Source: Geomicrobium sediminis (GTDB lineage Bacteria; Bacillota; Bacilli; Bacillales; Marinococcaceae). From it: 64,000 nt of DNA. The notes under the pieces were generated by a model, which had not been told where the DNA came from, made no database searches, and worked only from the letters and a program-made list of their open reading frames with translations. Shown here one piece after another: positions 54,325 through 63,598 of the stretch. Made by a program: the position numbers and the translations under genes. Numbering within the stretch: position 1 is the stretch's first letter; every line of letters begins with the position of its first letter. The stretch covers positions 186,001-250,000 of the forward strand of contig NZ_JAFBEC010000002.1 in NCBI RefSeq assembly GCF_016908595.1. The letters are read 5' to 3'.

Positions 54325-55350
54325 CTACTGTGAAACAAGTTCCTTAATGTGATCTTCCGTAACCGCTGTTGGAAGTGCATCGCCGCTACGGGCATTAATT
54401 TCATCACTTCCATTTACGAGATACGTCACACTGTCTACACCATCAATCGCTGTGAGCGTCTTCGTTAACATCGTTAACGCTTCCGTTGCGATTGCCGTTC
54501 CTTCATTCTCTGTAAGGAGCGCTTCATTAAAATTGACAGTCAGTACCCCATCATTCAGTGTTGGCTCATCTACGAGCTCAACACCGTGACGCAGACCGGT
54601 AAGCAATTCCGATTGGAGTGCAGGTCCATGAATGACTTCATTCACTACGGATTCAACTCGATTATCAGACTGATCGATCCGTCTTGTGACAGGCACATAA
54701 TATAGGTCATGTTCGTTTTCATTTAGAAAGTATAATGTCGATGGTAACGTCGCTGTTACATCTACTGAATTCACATTTGGTTCTTTGTTAATGCCACGGT
54801 CTCTCGTTAATGATGTAATTGGCGTTTCATTGTGTGGCATAACGTCTTGTTCATGACCATTAATAAGAATTTCTACTCGGTCAATGGACTCATATTGTGT
54901 TAGTGTCCACGTTAATGCCTGAAGAATAGCTTCTTCTTTGTTCTGGTCATAATCTCTAAAGTCTTCAGAGAAGTCGACAACCGCAGTCCCTTCGTTCGTT
55001 ACGTTAACACCGAGCACTTCTGTATCTGCTGGGAACACCGCTTGAAAACCACTCGGTAGCATTTCGGTGATCGGTCCTCCGTCAATCATATACTCAAGCG
55101 CTTGGCGAAGCACTTCTTCGTCGTGCGGAAGTGAAAAGGTTCTCGGGACGACATACCCGTCAGAATCGATTAAATACAACTCACGCTCTGTGAGTCCTTC
55201 TGCGGTTTCTTCGTCTTGTTCTTCCACGACACGCTCTTCTGTATGCTCGGTTTCTGCGTCTCTTTCCACCGCTTCTTCATCGGTGCTACACGCTTGCACG
55301 ACAAGAAGTGCAGCGATCGCAATTATAGAACGGCGAATTTGCTTTTTCAC
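54325..55350 (-). CDS. gerM: Spore germination/sporulation lipoprotein GerM
   Basis: 341 aa. Lipobox VQAC (Cys21), an acidic spacer of 30 residues, then two GerMN domains (about 80-200 and 220-335) with the paired GLTxxE/xDF-like strands seen at GTAVVDFSEDFRDY and GVLTVNFNEALLTEN. In B. subtilis GerM is needed for efficient sporulation and for germination. Follows racE by about 87 bases with its own terminator; acidic composition again fits an alkaliphile. Confidence 0.92.
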   Translation of the reverse strand: MKKQIRRSIIAIAALLVVQACSTDEEAVERDAETEHTEERVVEEQDEETAEGLTERELYLIDSDGYVVPRTFSLPHDEEVLRQALEYMIDGGPITEMLPSGFQAVFPADTEVLGVNVTNEGTAVVDFSEDFRDYDQNKEEAILQALTWTLTQYESIDRVEILINGHEQDVMPHNETPITSLTRDRGINKEPNVNSVDVTATLPSTLYFLNENEHDLYYVPVTRRIDQSDNRVESVVNEVIHGPALQSELLTGLRHGVELVDEPTLNDGVLTVNFNEALLTENEGTAIATEALTMLTKTLTAIDGVDSVTYLVNGSDEINARSGDALPTAVTEDHIKELVSQ

Positions 55351-55423
55351 TCTTGATCCCCCCTAGCTAGTCTACTGAAGTATACGAGCCTTATGACGGA
55401 ATTAGACCAGTTATCAAGACGAA

Positions 55424-55449
55424 AAAACCACGACAATTAGTCGTGGTTC
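55424..55449 (-). terminator. Terminator of racE
   Basis: AACCACGAC / GTCGTGGTT stem, 9 bases, with a T-rich 3' side on the minus strand. Confidence 0.8.
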
Positions 55450-56258
55450 ATCGTTGATGATAAAAAGCTAATCTGACGAACGTCAGGGGTTGTGATGGTC
55501 ATCCAGCGCTCCACCTTTTCTACAAATGGCAACACCTCGCCACTCGTATAGAAAATATGGGCTGGAGCTTCCTCCGATCGATTATGGATACCATTATGTT
55601 GCAAGATGGTGCTCATCTCTCTAGCTGTTTCTTGCCCTGATGAAATGACGCTCACACCACCACCGACGACTTCTTGAATGACCGCTTTTAAGATTGGGTA
55701 GTGCGTACATCCGAGAATGAGCGTGTCATAACGATACTGTTGAAGTGGTCTTAACGTTTCTTCAACGATCTTGTATGCGTCTTGTTTAGATGTTCGGTTT
55801 TGTTCAACGAGTGGCACAAAGGGTGGGCATGCAAGGTTATGAACAGTGACTTGCTCACCTTGAATCGCGCGGATCGTTTCAGGATAAGCGCCGCTATGAA
55901 TCGTACCTTCTGTACCAATAACCGCAATTTCACCACTTGACGTTTCATTTAATGCGGCAATTGCCCCAGGACGAATAACTCCGACTACTGGAATGTCGAG
56001 TTGTGCTTGTAACTCTTCTAGCGTCACAGCTGTTGCTGTGTTGCAAGCTATTACAAGCATCTTAATGTCCCATTGCAACAACTGTTCTACCATTTGCCAC
56101 GTAAAGCGGCGAACTTCTTCCACCGTTCTTGGTCCGTACGGGCAACGAGCCGTATCACCAATGTAAATCATCGTTTCCTTTGGTAACTGCCTTGCGACTT
56201 CCTTTGCAACGGTTAATCCACCTACACCCGAGTCAATAACACCAATCGGTAAATTCAA
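55437..56258 (-). CDS. racE: Glutamate racemase
   Basis: 273 aa. The two catalytic cysteines are in ACNTATAV and LGCTHYP; GVIDSGVGGLTVAKEV at the start and YIGDTARCPYGPRT are typical. Makes D-glutamate for peptidoglycan. Sits between ysmB and gerM as in B. subtilis. Confidence 0.96.
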   Translation of the reverse strand: MNLPIGVIDSGVGGLTVAKEVARQLPKETMIYIGDTARCPYGPRTVEEVRRFTWQMVEQLLQWDIKMLVIACNTATAVTLEELQAQLDIPVVGVIRPGAIAALNETSSGEIAVIGTEGTIHSGAYPETIRAIQGEQVTVHNLACPPFVPLVEQNRTSKQDAYKIVEETLRPLQQYRYDTLILGCTHYPILKAVIQEVVGGGVSVISSGQETAREMSTILQHNGIHNRSEEAPAHIFYTSGEVLPFVEKVERWMTITTPDVRQISFLSSTMNHD

Positions 56259-56284
56259 TCGTCTCGCCTCTTTATTTCACTATT

Positions 56285-56716
56285 CTAATCTTTGGACATC
56301 TCTTCATGAAGGGATCCAAGCGTTGCTTGTAATTGGTCAACTTCCTCACTAGAAAAGTGTACTAAAACTTCTTGCAAGTATTCTTGACGTTTTTGAATCA
56401 CTTCATCAATGATGACCTTACCTTCTTCCAATATATGAACGCGTACGACGCGGCGATCCCGTTGATCACGAACGCGCTCTACAAGTTCGTTTTTCTCCAT
56501 ACGATCCACAAGGTCTGTTGTCGTACTAAATGCCAGATACATCTTTTGAGACAATTCACCAATCGTCAAATCACCTTTGTCTTTTAAGTATTGCAATGCT
56601 ATAAATTGCGGAGGTGTAATTGGAAATTGATTCAGAATTTCTCTTCCCTTTTGCTTGACTGTATATGAAATTCGACGTAAAGAACGTTCAATGCTTTCCA
56701 CTTGGTTATCTCTCAC
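56285..56716 (-). CDS. ysmB: MarR-family regulator YsmB
   Basis: 143 aa winged-helix MarR protein; DLTIGELSQKMYLAFSTTTD is the recognition helix region and DQRDRRVVRVHILEEG the wing. The target is unknown. Starts the ysmB-racE unit. The ATG has ggaggag upstream. Confidence 0.9.
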   Translation of the reverse strand: MRDNQVESIERSLRRISYTVKQKGREILNQFPITPPQFIALQYLKDKGDLTIGELSQKMYLAFSTTTDLVDRMEKNELVERVRDQRDRRVVRVHILEEGKVIIDEVIQKRQEYLQEVLVHFSSEEVDQLQATLGSLHEEMSKD

Positions 56717-56745
56717 ATCTAATCTCCTCCCACTCTTTTGTTTGT

Positions 56746-56782
56746 AAAAAAAGTCGCCTGAAAAAATGTTTCAGACGACTTA
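56746..56782 (-). terminator. Terminator of ptsI
   Basis: AAGTCGTCTGAAA with its near complement and a run of seven T on the minus strand. Confidence 0.85.
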
Positions 56783-56790
56783 ACATCTAC

Positions 56791-58506
56791 TTATCGGATT
56801 GCTTCATTTACGAGTGCTTCAACTTCCTCTTGCGTCGTGCATGTTAATGCTTGTGTCGCAAGGGCTTCACACTTTTTAGAATCGAGTCCTAACAACTGCT
56901 CTCTCGCTTGTAATACAGAAGAAGCACTCATGCTAAATTCATCTAGACCGAGACCTAAGAGTAGCGGGATTGCTGTCTTTTCACCAGCCATTTCTCCACA
57001 CATGCCTGTCCATTTTCCTTCAGCGTGGGATGCATTAATGACATTTTTCACGAGTTGTAAAATCGCAGGATGGTACGGCTGGTACAAGTAAGAAACCTTT
57101 TCACTCATACGATCCGCGGCCAATGTGTATTGAATTAAGTCGTTCGTTCCAATGCTAAAGAAATCAACTTCTTTTGCAAATTGCTTTGCAATCACAGCAG
57201 TGGACGGGATCTCGACCATAATTCCAACTTCCATTGACTCATCAAACGAAATGCCTTCTGCTCGTAACTTCTCTTGCTCTTCTACGATGAGCGCCTTCGC
57301 AGCACGAAACTCTTCAAGTGTCGCAACCATCGGGAACATCACTTTCAGATTTCCGTATGCACTTGCGCGAACTAGCGCGCGTAGTTGCGTGCGGAATAAC
57401 GCTTCATTCTCAAGACAAAGACGAATGGCGCGGAAGCCTAAAAATGGATTAAGCTCTGACGGCAAGTCCAAATACGGCAATTCTTTATCGCCACCAATGT
57501 CTAACGTACGAATGACGACTGGCTTTCCATCAAGTTTCTCTACAACCGCTTTATAAGCATCAAACTGCTCTTCTTCGGTCGGGAGCTGATCTCGCTCCAT
57601 GTAAAGAAATTCTGTTCGGTAAAGACCAACGCCTTCTGCGCCATTATTCAACACGCCGTCAACGTCTTTCACTGAACCGATGTTCGCTGCAAGCTCAACA
57701 GACTTCCCGTCTTTAGAAACGGACGGCTCGTTGATGAGTCGCTTACGCTTTTCTTGTTCATCAAGGAATACTGCTCGTTTCTCTTTGTATTGCTCTACGG
57801 TAGCTTCATCTGGGTTAACGATGACTTCTCCGTTGATCCCATCCACGATGAGCACATCTCCATCATGAACATCCGTCGTGACATTCGTTAATCCAACGAC
57901 TGCTGGAATCTCCAGAGAACGTGCCATAATTGCTGAATGCGACGTGCGTCCGCCAATATCCGTTGCAAAGCCTAACGCAAATTCCTTGTTCAGCTGGGCA
58001 GTATCAGATGGCGTGAGGTCTTTTGCAATCACGATTGTCTCTTGATATAAATCAGCAAGTGACGCTGATTTCACTCCGAGCAAATGACGCAATACGCGCT
58101 GGCTAACATCTTTAATGTCTGCTGCTCGCTCACGCATGTAGTCATTATCCATGCTCTCAAACATCGAAATGAACATAGCCGCGGTTTCATTTAACGCATG
58201 TGCCGCAGTGGCGTTGTCCGCATCAATTTTCGTATGCACGGCTCCGACCAGTTCTGGGTCTTCCAAAACGAGCAAGTGTGCAGCAAAAATCTCTGCATTT
58301 TCTTTTCCTTGTTGCTCTTCCGTCTTTGTCTTTAACGCTTCAAGCTCTTGCTTCGATGTTTTTGTCGCTCGTTCAAAGTTCGCTTTTTCAACTTCAGCAC
58401 CTTCAGTACTGTTTTCTGTGATTTCAAGCGACACTTCTTCATAGACAAAGGCTTTTGCAATTGCAATGCCGTTACTCGCAGCAATTCCTGTAATCACGCT
58501 AGACAT
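56791..58506 (-). CDS. ptsI: PTS enzyme I
   Basis: 571 aa phosphoenolpyruvate-protein phosphotransferase. The active-site His is in [13 protein letters not shown]; further signatures are [13 protein letters not shown] and [13 protein letters not shown]. It passes phosphate from PEP to HPr. The ATG directly follows the ptsH stop, so the two are coupled. Lies between gerE and ysmB, unlike the B. subtilis ptsGHI arrangement. Confidence 0.96.
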   Translation of the reverse strand: MSSVITGIAASNGIAIAKAFVYEEVSLEITENSTEGAEVEKANFERATKTSKQELEALKTKTEEQQGKENAEIFAAHLLVLEDPELVGAVHTKIDADNATAAHALNETAAMFISMFESMDNDYMRERAADIKDVSQRVLRHLLGVKSASLADLYQETIVIAKDLTPSDTAQLNKEFALGFATDIGGRTSHSAIMARSLEIPAVVGLTNVTTDVHDGDVLIVDGINGEVIVNPDEATVEQYKEKRAVFLDEQEKRKRLINEPSVSKDGKSVELAANIGSVKDVDGVLNNGAEGVGLYRTEFLYMERDQLPTEEEQFDAYKAVVEKLDGKPVVIRTLDIGGDKELPYLDLPSELNPFLGFRAIRLCLENEALFRTQLRALVRASAYGNLKVMFPMVATLEEFRAAKALIVEEQEKLRAEGISFDESMEVGIMVEIPSTAVIAKQFAKEVDFFSIGTNDLIQYTLAADRMSEKVSYLYQPYHPAILQLVKNVINASHAEGKWTGMCGEMAGEKTAIPLLLGLGLDEFSMSASSVLQAREQLLGLDSKKCEALATQALTCTTQEEVEALVNEAIR

Positions 58507-58773
58507 TTACGACTCTCCTAAGCCTTCATGAATCGTTGCAGTAATCGCGTTCATTGCTTCTTCTTCGTCATTCCCTGAAATAAGGATCTTGATCTCTCCG
58601 CCTTTTCCAACGCCTAGAGACATGACACCCATGATTGATTTCAAGTTAACTTTCTTACCCTTTGCTTCCATTTCAATCTCAGATGAGAATTGGCTTGCTT
58701 TATGAACAAGCTGAGTAGCTGGACGTGCGTGTAATCCTGTATCAGCAGTAATAGTGAATGTTTTTTCTAGCAT
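58507..58773 (-). CDS. ptsH: HPr phosphocarrier protein
   Basis: 88 aa. His15 ([11 protein letters not shown]) is the phosphoryl carrier, and Ser46 ([11 protein letters not shown]) is the HPr kinase site used in carbon catabolite repression. Numbering fits when translation starts at the ATG at 58773, which has aaagggg 7 bases upstream, rather than 58791. No ptsG or other transport component adjoins. Confidence 0.97.
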   Translation of the reverse strand: MLEKTFTITADTGLHARPATQLVHKASQFSSEIEMEAKGKKVNLKSIMGVMSLGVGKGGEIKILISGNDEEEAMNAITATIHEGLGES

Positions 58774-59091
58774 TTGACATGCCCCTTTCAAGATTCAGTT
58801 CAGAATTGAATTGGTTGATCTAATCATCTTTACTCCTTCTACATTTTATCACTCAAGCAATAAATCGCCAATCGTTTTGCTGATTAACAACTTTTTCTAA
58901 AAATTTTATCGGTTTTTTGCAACATTTTCTTAACATCTTTATCAAAACTTGAATAAGATAGGCTTGAGCTTTCAAGACAGCTGTTTATCGTAAGCACTTG
59001 TTCTTGGGACGTCTATGACCACTGCTGCTATTGGATGAAAGTTTTTGAAAACTTTTCGGTATAGTTGTTCGCCGCTTTTTACTCCACTACT
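58774..59091. other. Intergenic region between ptsH and gerE
   Basis: Must carry the ptsH promoter on the minus strand. A 66-codon minus-strand frame (58972-59172) looks accidental. No RNA gene found. Confidence 0.4.
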
Positions 59092-59120
59092 CACCGAAGG
59101 GTTAACTCTCACATACGATA
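59092..59120 (+). promoter_or_regulatory. SigK-type promoter of gerE
   Basis: CACC (59092-59095), 16 bases, CATACGATA (59112-59120) fits the SigK consensus (mACm-N16-CATAnnnTA). B. subtilis gerE is known to be transcribed by SigK in the mother cell. Confidence 0.65.
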
Positions 59121-59208
59121 TGGAGACTAAATACTTTCTTCTAATCGTCCAATTCCAACGAGAGCCGGACACACAAGAGGGTGGCCTGGATTAGAAAGGG
59201 TGACACGA

Positions 59209-59433
59209 TTGAAGGACTTGGAACGTGGTCCGCGCTCCCTTCTGACGAAAAGGGAGAAGGAGGTCTTTGACCTTCTCGTGCAGGACAAAACGACAAAGGA
59301 AATTGCGGGTCAGCTTTACATCAGCGAGAAGACAGTCCGTAATCATATTTCTAATGCCATGCAAAAATTAGGAGTTAAAGGGCGTTCTCAAGCTGTCATT
59401 GAATTAATTCGACTCGGTGAGATCCAAATCTAG
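59209..59433 (+). CDS. gerE: Late mother-cell transcription regulator GerE
   Basis: 74 aa LuxR-type HTH protein: LLTKREKEVFDLLVQDKTTK and ISEKTVRNHISNAMQKLGVK match B. subtilis GerE almost residue for residue. Switches late coat genes on or off. Start TTG at 59209 (KDLERGPRSLL, aligned with the B. subtilis start), 6 bases after aaagggtga; the GTG at 59200 is less likely. It is transcribed opposite to its usual neighbours, unlike B. subtilis. Confidence 0.95.
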   Translation: MKDLERGPRSLLTKREKEVFDLLVQDKTTKEIAGQLYISEKTVRNHISNAMQKLGVKGRSQAVIELIRLGEIQI

Positions 59434-59507
59434 AACTGTTCCGGTCGTCAATGAGGGATGACACCGGCTTTTCTAGAGTGTGCGCAAAACAAAGATTGGG
59501 AAACCAT

Positions 59508-59545
59508 AAAAAAGCCGAATGTTCATTTCGAACATCCGGCTTTGG
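59508..59545. terminator. Bidirectional terminator between gerE and sdhB
   Basis: AAAGCCG / CGGCTTT outer stem with GAATGTTC / GAACATTC-like inner arms and A/T flanks; sits between converging genes. Confidence 0.85.
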
Positions 59546-59551
59546 TCTTTG

Positions 59552-60313
59552 TTACAGTTTGTCGCTTCCGAAGAAGTTTTTGAACGATTGCATCGTCATG
59601 TCACGGTTAAGCGCCGCGATTGATGTTGTCAAAGGAATTCCTTTTGGACAAGCTTGTACACAGTTTTGCGAGTTACCACAGTTTGAAAGACCGCCGTCTC
59701 CCATAAGTGCGTTAAGACGCTCTTCACGGTTCATCTCACCTGTTGGATGAGCGTTAAACAAACGAACCTGAGATACTGCTGCTGGACCAATAAAGTCAGA
59801 TTTGCTGTTTACGTTCGGACAAGCTTCAAGACAAACACCGCATGTCATACATTTAGAAAGTTCATAAGCCCACTGACGCTTGTTCTCTGCCATACGTGGT
59901 CCTGGACCTAAGTCGTACGTACCGTCAATAGGAATCCAAGCTTTAACTTTCTTCAATGAATCGAACATCCGGCTACGATCTACCACAAGGTCACGTACAA
60001 CCGGGAATGTTTTCATTGGCTCTAGACGAATTGGTTGATCTAGTTGGTCTACGAGTGCTGTACACGATTGACGTGGTTTCCCGTTAATTACCATACTACA
60101 TGCACCACAAACTTCTTCAAGACAGTTCATATCCCAAACGACTGGGGCAGAATCTTTTCCATCTACAGTAACAGGGTTACGTCTAATTTCCATCAAAGCA
60201 GAAATGACGTTCATATTTTCACGATGTGGAATCTCGAATTCTTCTGTATATGGACTGGCATCAGGGCTGTCTTGACGAGTAACGATAAAGCGGACGGTTT
60301 TTTGTTCGCTCAT
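59552..60313 (-). CDS. sdhB: Succinate dehydrogenase iron-sulfur subunit
   Basis: 253 aa; three Fe-S clusters from CLEEVCGACSMVINGK, CMTCGVCLEACPN and CVQACPKGIP. Passes electrons from SdhA to menaquinone. Starts with an ATG overlapping the sdhA stop (TAATG). Confidence 0.97.
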   Translation of the reverse strand: MSEQKTVRFIVTRQDSPDASPYTEEFEIPHRENMNVISALMEIRRNPVTVDGKDSAPVVWDMNCLEEVCGACSMVINGKPRQSCTALVDQLDQPIRLEPMKTFPVVRDLVVDRSRMFDSLKKVKAWIPIDGTYDLGPGPRMAENKRQWAYELSKCMTCGVCLEACPNVNSKSDFIGPAAVSQVRLFNAHPTGEMNREERLNALMGDGGLSNCGNSQNCVQACPKGIPLTTSIAALNRDMTMQSFKNFFGSDKL

Positions 60314-62091
60314 TATTTTCCAGCTCCTTGTTTTTCACTAGCTTTTTTCTTTGAGTAGTCACGTTTTCTTGGCTTGATTAGCGATGTATCAACGTCTTCA
60401 TACTCAAAGATCGGCTTGTTGTTTGCCGCATCATACTTCGCTTTCGTAGTCTTTAAGAACTCTTCATCATTACGATCTGGGAATTCAGGCTTGTAGTGTG
60501 CACCACGGCTTTCGTTACGGTTGTATGCACCGATTGTGATTACACGAGCAAGATCAAGCATTCCTTTTAATTGACGAGTAAATGGTGCTGCTTGGTTTGA
60601 CCACCGGCTCGTATCGTGCATGTTGATGTTGTTCCAACGCTCCATTAATTCTTGAATCTTATCATCCGTTTGGAGTAGTCTAGCATTCTCACGAACAACA
60701 GTAACGTTATCGGTCATCCACTCACCAAGTTCTTTGTGAAGTGCATACGCGTTTTCTTTACCGTCCATTTTTAGGATGCCTTCGTACTCATCTTCCACTT
60801 TCTTCGCTTCTGAATCAAACAGTGAAGAAGAAAGATCGTCGGCTGATTTCTCAAGTCCATCGATGTACTGGACGGCTTTCGGTCCAGCAACCATACCACC
60901 GTAGATTGCAGAAAGAAGTGAGTTGGCTCCAAGACGGTTCGCGCCGTGTTGAGAGTAATCACACTCACCTGCAGCAAAAAGACCAGGGATGTTTGTCATT
61001 TGATCGTAATCAATCCACATACCACCCATAGAATAGTGAACTGCTGGGAAGATCTTCATTGGAACTTTTCGAGGGTCATCACCCATGAACTTCTCATAAA
61101 TCTCCATAATTCCACCGAGCTTAACATCAAGTTCGTGAGAATCCTTATGAGAAAGATCAAGGTAAACCATGTTCTCTCCGTTTACACCGAGCTTTTGCTC
61201 GACACAAACGTTGAAGATTTCTCGAGTCGCGATATCACGAGGTACAAGGTTTCCGTATGCTGGGTATTTCTCTTCAAGGAAGTACCAAGGCTTACCGTCT
61301 TTGTACGTCCAAACTCGTCCACCTTCACCACGAGCAGACTCACTCATAAGACGAAGCTTATCGTCTCCAGGAATTGCTGTCGGGTGAATTTGAATGAATT
61401 CTCCATTTGCATAGTAAACGCCTTGCTCATAAAGCTTCGCTGCTGCAAAACCTGTATTAATCATTGAGTTCGTTGATTTACCGAAAATAATTCCTGGTCC
61501 ACCCGTTGCCATAATTGTTGCATCAGCGCGGAAGCTTTGAACTTCCATAGACGCAAGGTTCTGGGCAGTAATTCCACGACAACGACCTTCGTCGTCCATT
61601 ACTGCTGAGGTGAATTCCCAGTTCTCATATTTCTTAACAAGTCCTTGAACTTCGTAACGACGAACTTGCTCATCAAGTGCATAAAGTAACTGTTGTCCGG
61701 TCGTTGCACCGGCATATGCCGTACGGTGATGTTGTGTTCCACCGAAACGACGGAAATCTAGAAGACCTTCTGGTGTACGGTTAAACATAACTCCCATACG
61801 GTCTAAAAGATGGATAATCCCTGGTGCTGCATCTGTCATTGCTTTTACAGGGGGTTGGTTCGCAAGGAAGTCTCCACCGTACACGGAATCATCAAAGTGT
61901 TCCCACGGAGAGTCTCCTTCACCTTTTGTATTAACGGCACCGTTAATTCCACCCTGAGCGCAAACGGAATGTGAACGTTTTACCGGAACGAGGGAGAACA
62001 ATTCTACACTCTTCCCTGCTTCCGCTGCTTTAATTGTTGCCATTAGACCGGCTAAGCCGCCACCGACAACAATGATGTTTCCGTTGCTCAT
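60313..62091 (-). CDS. sdhA: Succinate dehydrogenase flavoprotein subunit
   Basis: 592 aa; FAD-binding start IIVVGGGLAGLMATIKAAEA, covalent-FAD site SHSVCAQGGINGA, and active-site TGGRVWTYKD-like RGEGGRVW. Oxidises succinate to fumarate at the membrane. Middle gene of sdhCAB. Confidence 0.97.
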   Translation of the reverse strand: MSNGNIIVVGGGLAGLMATIKAAEAGKSVELFSLVPVKRSHSVCAQGGINGAVNTKGEGDSPWEHFDDSVYGGDFLANQPPVKAMTDAAPGIIHLLDRMGVMFNRTPEGLLDFRRFGGTQHHRTAYAGATTGQQLLYALDEQVRRYEVQGLVKKYENWEFTSAVMDDEGRCRGITAQNLASMEVQSFRADATIMATGGPGIIFGKSTNSMINTGFAAAKLYEQGVYYANGEFIQIHPTAIPGDDKLRLMSESARGEGGRVWTYKDGKPWYFLEEKYPAYGNLVPRDIATREIFNVCVEQKLGVNGENMVYLDLSHKDSHELDVKLGGIMEIYEKFMGDDPRKVPMKIFPAVHYSMGGMWIDYDQMTNIPGLFAAGECDYSQHGANRLGANSLLSAIYGGMVAGPKAVQYIDGLEKSADDLSSSLFDSEAKKVEDEYEGILKMDGKENAYALHKELGEWMTDNVTVVRENARLLQTDDKIQELMERWNNINMHDTSRWSNQAAPFTRQLKGMLDLARVITIGAYNRNESRGAHYKPEFPDRNDEEFLKTTKAKYDAANNKPIFEYEDVDTSLIKPRKRDYSKKKASEKQGAGK

Positions 62092-62106
62092 GAATCACCG
62101 ACTCCT

Positions 62107-62736
62107 TTACATGTTAGCTAAAGCTGGATCTAAGAACGCAATAATCGCGCGAATACCAATGTAACTTAGTACTAAGAATACTGTAATACTTACGTATGTC
62201 ATGATCTTCTGAGATCTTGGTGTAACCGTAAGTCCCCAAGATACTGCAAATGACCAAAGTCCGTTTGCAAAGTGGAATGTAGCAGCTAATACACCCGCAA
62301 TATAAAATACAAGCATAAATGGACTGCTTAAAATGTCCGCCATCATGTCATAGTTTACATCTGCACCGAATGCTGCAGCAACACGTGTTTCCCAAACGTG
62401 CCAAGCGATAAAGATGACAAGGAATACACCTGTCACTCGTTGTAACATGAACATAATGTTACGGAAGAATCCGTATCTTCTCGTGTTGCTCTTACCTAAA
62501 AATGCAATATACAAGCCGTAAATCGCATGGTAAAGAAGTGGTAAGAAGATCACGAAAATTTCAAGTGCATAGCGAAAAGGCAAACTTTCCATAAAATGTG
62601 CAGCGGCGTTAAACGAACTTGCACCGTACACCGCGAAATGGTTAATGATAAAGTGCTGAATTAAGAATACACCGACTGGAATGACCCCGAGTAATGAGTG
62701 TAGTCTTCGGTTAAAAAACTCTTGATTCTGAGGCAT
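62107..62736 (-). CDS. sdhC: Succinate dehydrogenase cytochrome b558 subunit
   Basis: 209 aa with five membrane helices of the B-type SdhC that carries two hemes. Conserved heme-ligand His residues lie in SLLGVIPVGVFLIQHF, YHAIYG, FIAWHVWET and FHFANGLW. Anchors SdhA and SdhB to the membrane. First gene of the operon with RBS aggggga upstream. Confidence 0.95.
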   Translation of the reverse strand: MPQNQEFFNRRLHSLLGVIPVGVFLIQHFIINHFAVYGASSFNAAAHFMESLPFRYALEIFVIFLPLLYHAIYGLYIAFLGKSNTRRYGFFRNIMFMLQRVTGVFLVIFIAWHVWETRVAAAFGADVNYDMMADILSSPFMLVFYIAGVLAATFHFANGLWSFAVSWGLTVTPRSQKIMTYVSITVFLVLSYIGIRAIIAFLDPALANM

Positions 62737-63134
62737 CGATAAGGCTCCCCCTCTATTTTTGCTGACCCTTGCTCCTAGTACCTAGCCTATCCATATTTTT
62801 TGCTTGTCTATGCGCTATGAAAACCCTCCCTATGGCACTCCACGAACACGGCGCAAACTGTCTCCCCGTGTTACGTCCAGTATTCGATGAAGATATATGC
62901 TATTAAACGGAACGAATATGTAACCCTCGTCAGTTTGACCAGCATTCAAAACCTAAGCGTTTTCATACTAACTAAACTGTGTCCCGTCCATTCATATTTC
63001 CGACATATTTATTGTACTCTGACACGGTAGAGTCGTCAAGAAAGCAGATAAAACGCATTCATATACGATCATTTGCGATATTTTTACATTTCTGTAGTTT
63101 TCTTTTTGTGAAACGCTTATAATAGATAATTGAA
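62737..63134. other. Divergent promoter region of sdhC and yslB
   Basis: About 400 bases with the promoters of both operons; TATAAT at 63118-63123 is a probable -10 for yslB. No gene or RNA seen. Confidence 0.5.
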
Positions 63135-63149
63135 TTGGGGGAGATTTCT

Positions 63150-63542
63150 TTGTCTGAGGAAGTACGTAAATATACAGATTTCGGCTACGAATTACTTCGA
63201 GAAGCACTGCTACCAGAGCTACTCAACGATGATCAAGACGACATCCTCTATCTCGGCGGCAAGTTGTTAGCGAGAAAGTATCCTCTTGAAAACATCGAAC
63301 AGCTTTCGGCATTTTTTGACAAGGCAGGTTGGGGACGACTAGAACTTGTGAAATCTGGCAAAAAATCAACGACGTTTGATTTGCATTTTTTTGAAGATGA
63401 AAAGCGGGAGAATTTCTCTCGTCATATTGAAGCCGGGTTTATTGCTGCCCAATATGAGTTACTCTATCAAACGACTGCCGAAGCAATCCTCGAGCGAAAG
63501 CGTCGACGCTTCCGTTTACATATACATATGGACCTCATGTAG
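63150..63542 (+). CDS. yslB: YslB-type DUF2507 protein
   Basis: About 130 aa. DILYLGGKLLARKYPLEN and FFDKAGWGRLELVKS fit the DUF2507/YslB family (V4R-like fold), found next to sdh in Bacillus. Function unknown. TTG start at 63150, 6-7 bases after GGGGGAG; the open frame from 63135 contains the RBS itself. Confidence 0.88.
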   Translation: MSEEVRKYTDFGYELLREALLPELLNDDQDDILYLGGKLLARKYPLENIEQLSAFFDKAGWGRLELVKSGKKSTTFDLHFFEDEKRENFSRHIEAGFIAAQYELLYQTTAEAILERKRRRFRLHIHMDLM

Positions 63543-63556
63543 TGAATTAGAGAACA

Positions 63557-63598
63557 CCAGCCAGACGACCCGATCGTTTGGCTGGTTTAGTTTTCTCG
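63557..63598. terminator. Bidirectional terminator between yslB and uvrC
   Basis: ACCAGCCA ... TGGCTGGT with inner GACGA/TCGTT pairing and a T-rich tail; converging genes on both sides. Confidence 0.85.

Noticed and set aside
58972-59172. 66-codon minus-strand open frame between ptsH and gerE
   Set aside because: No ribosome site, odd composition, and it overlaps the gerE promoter.
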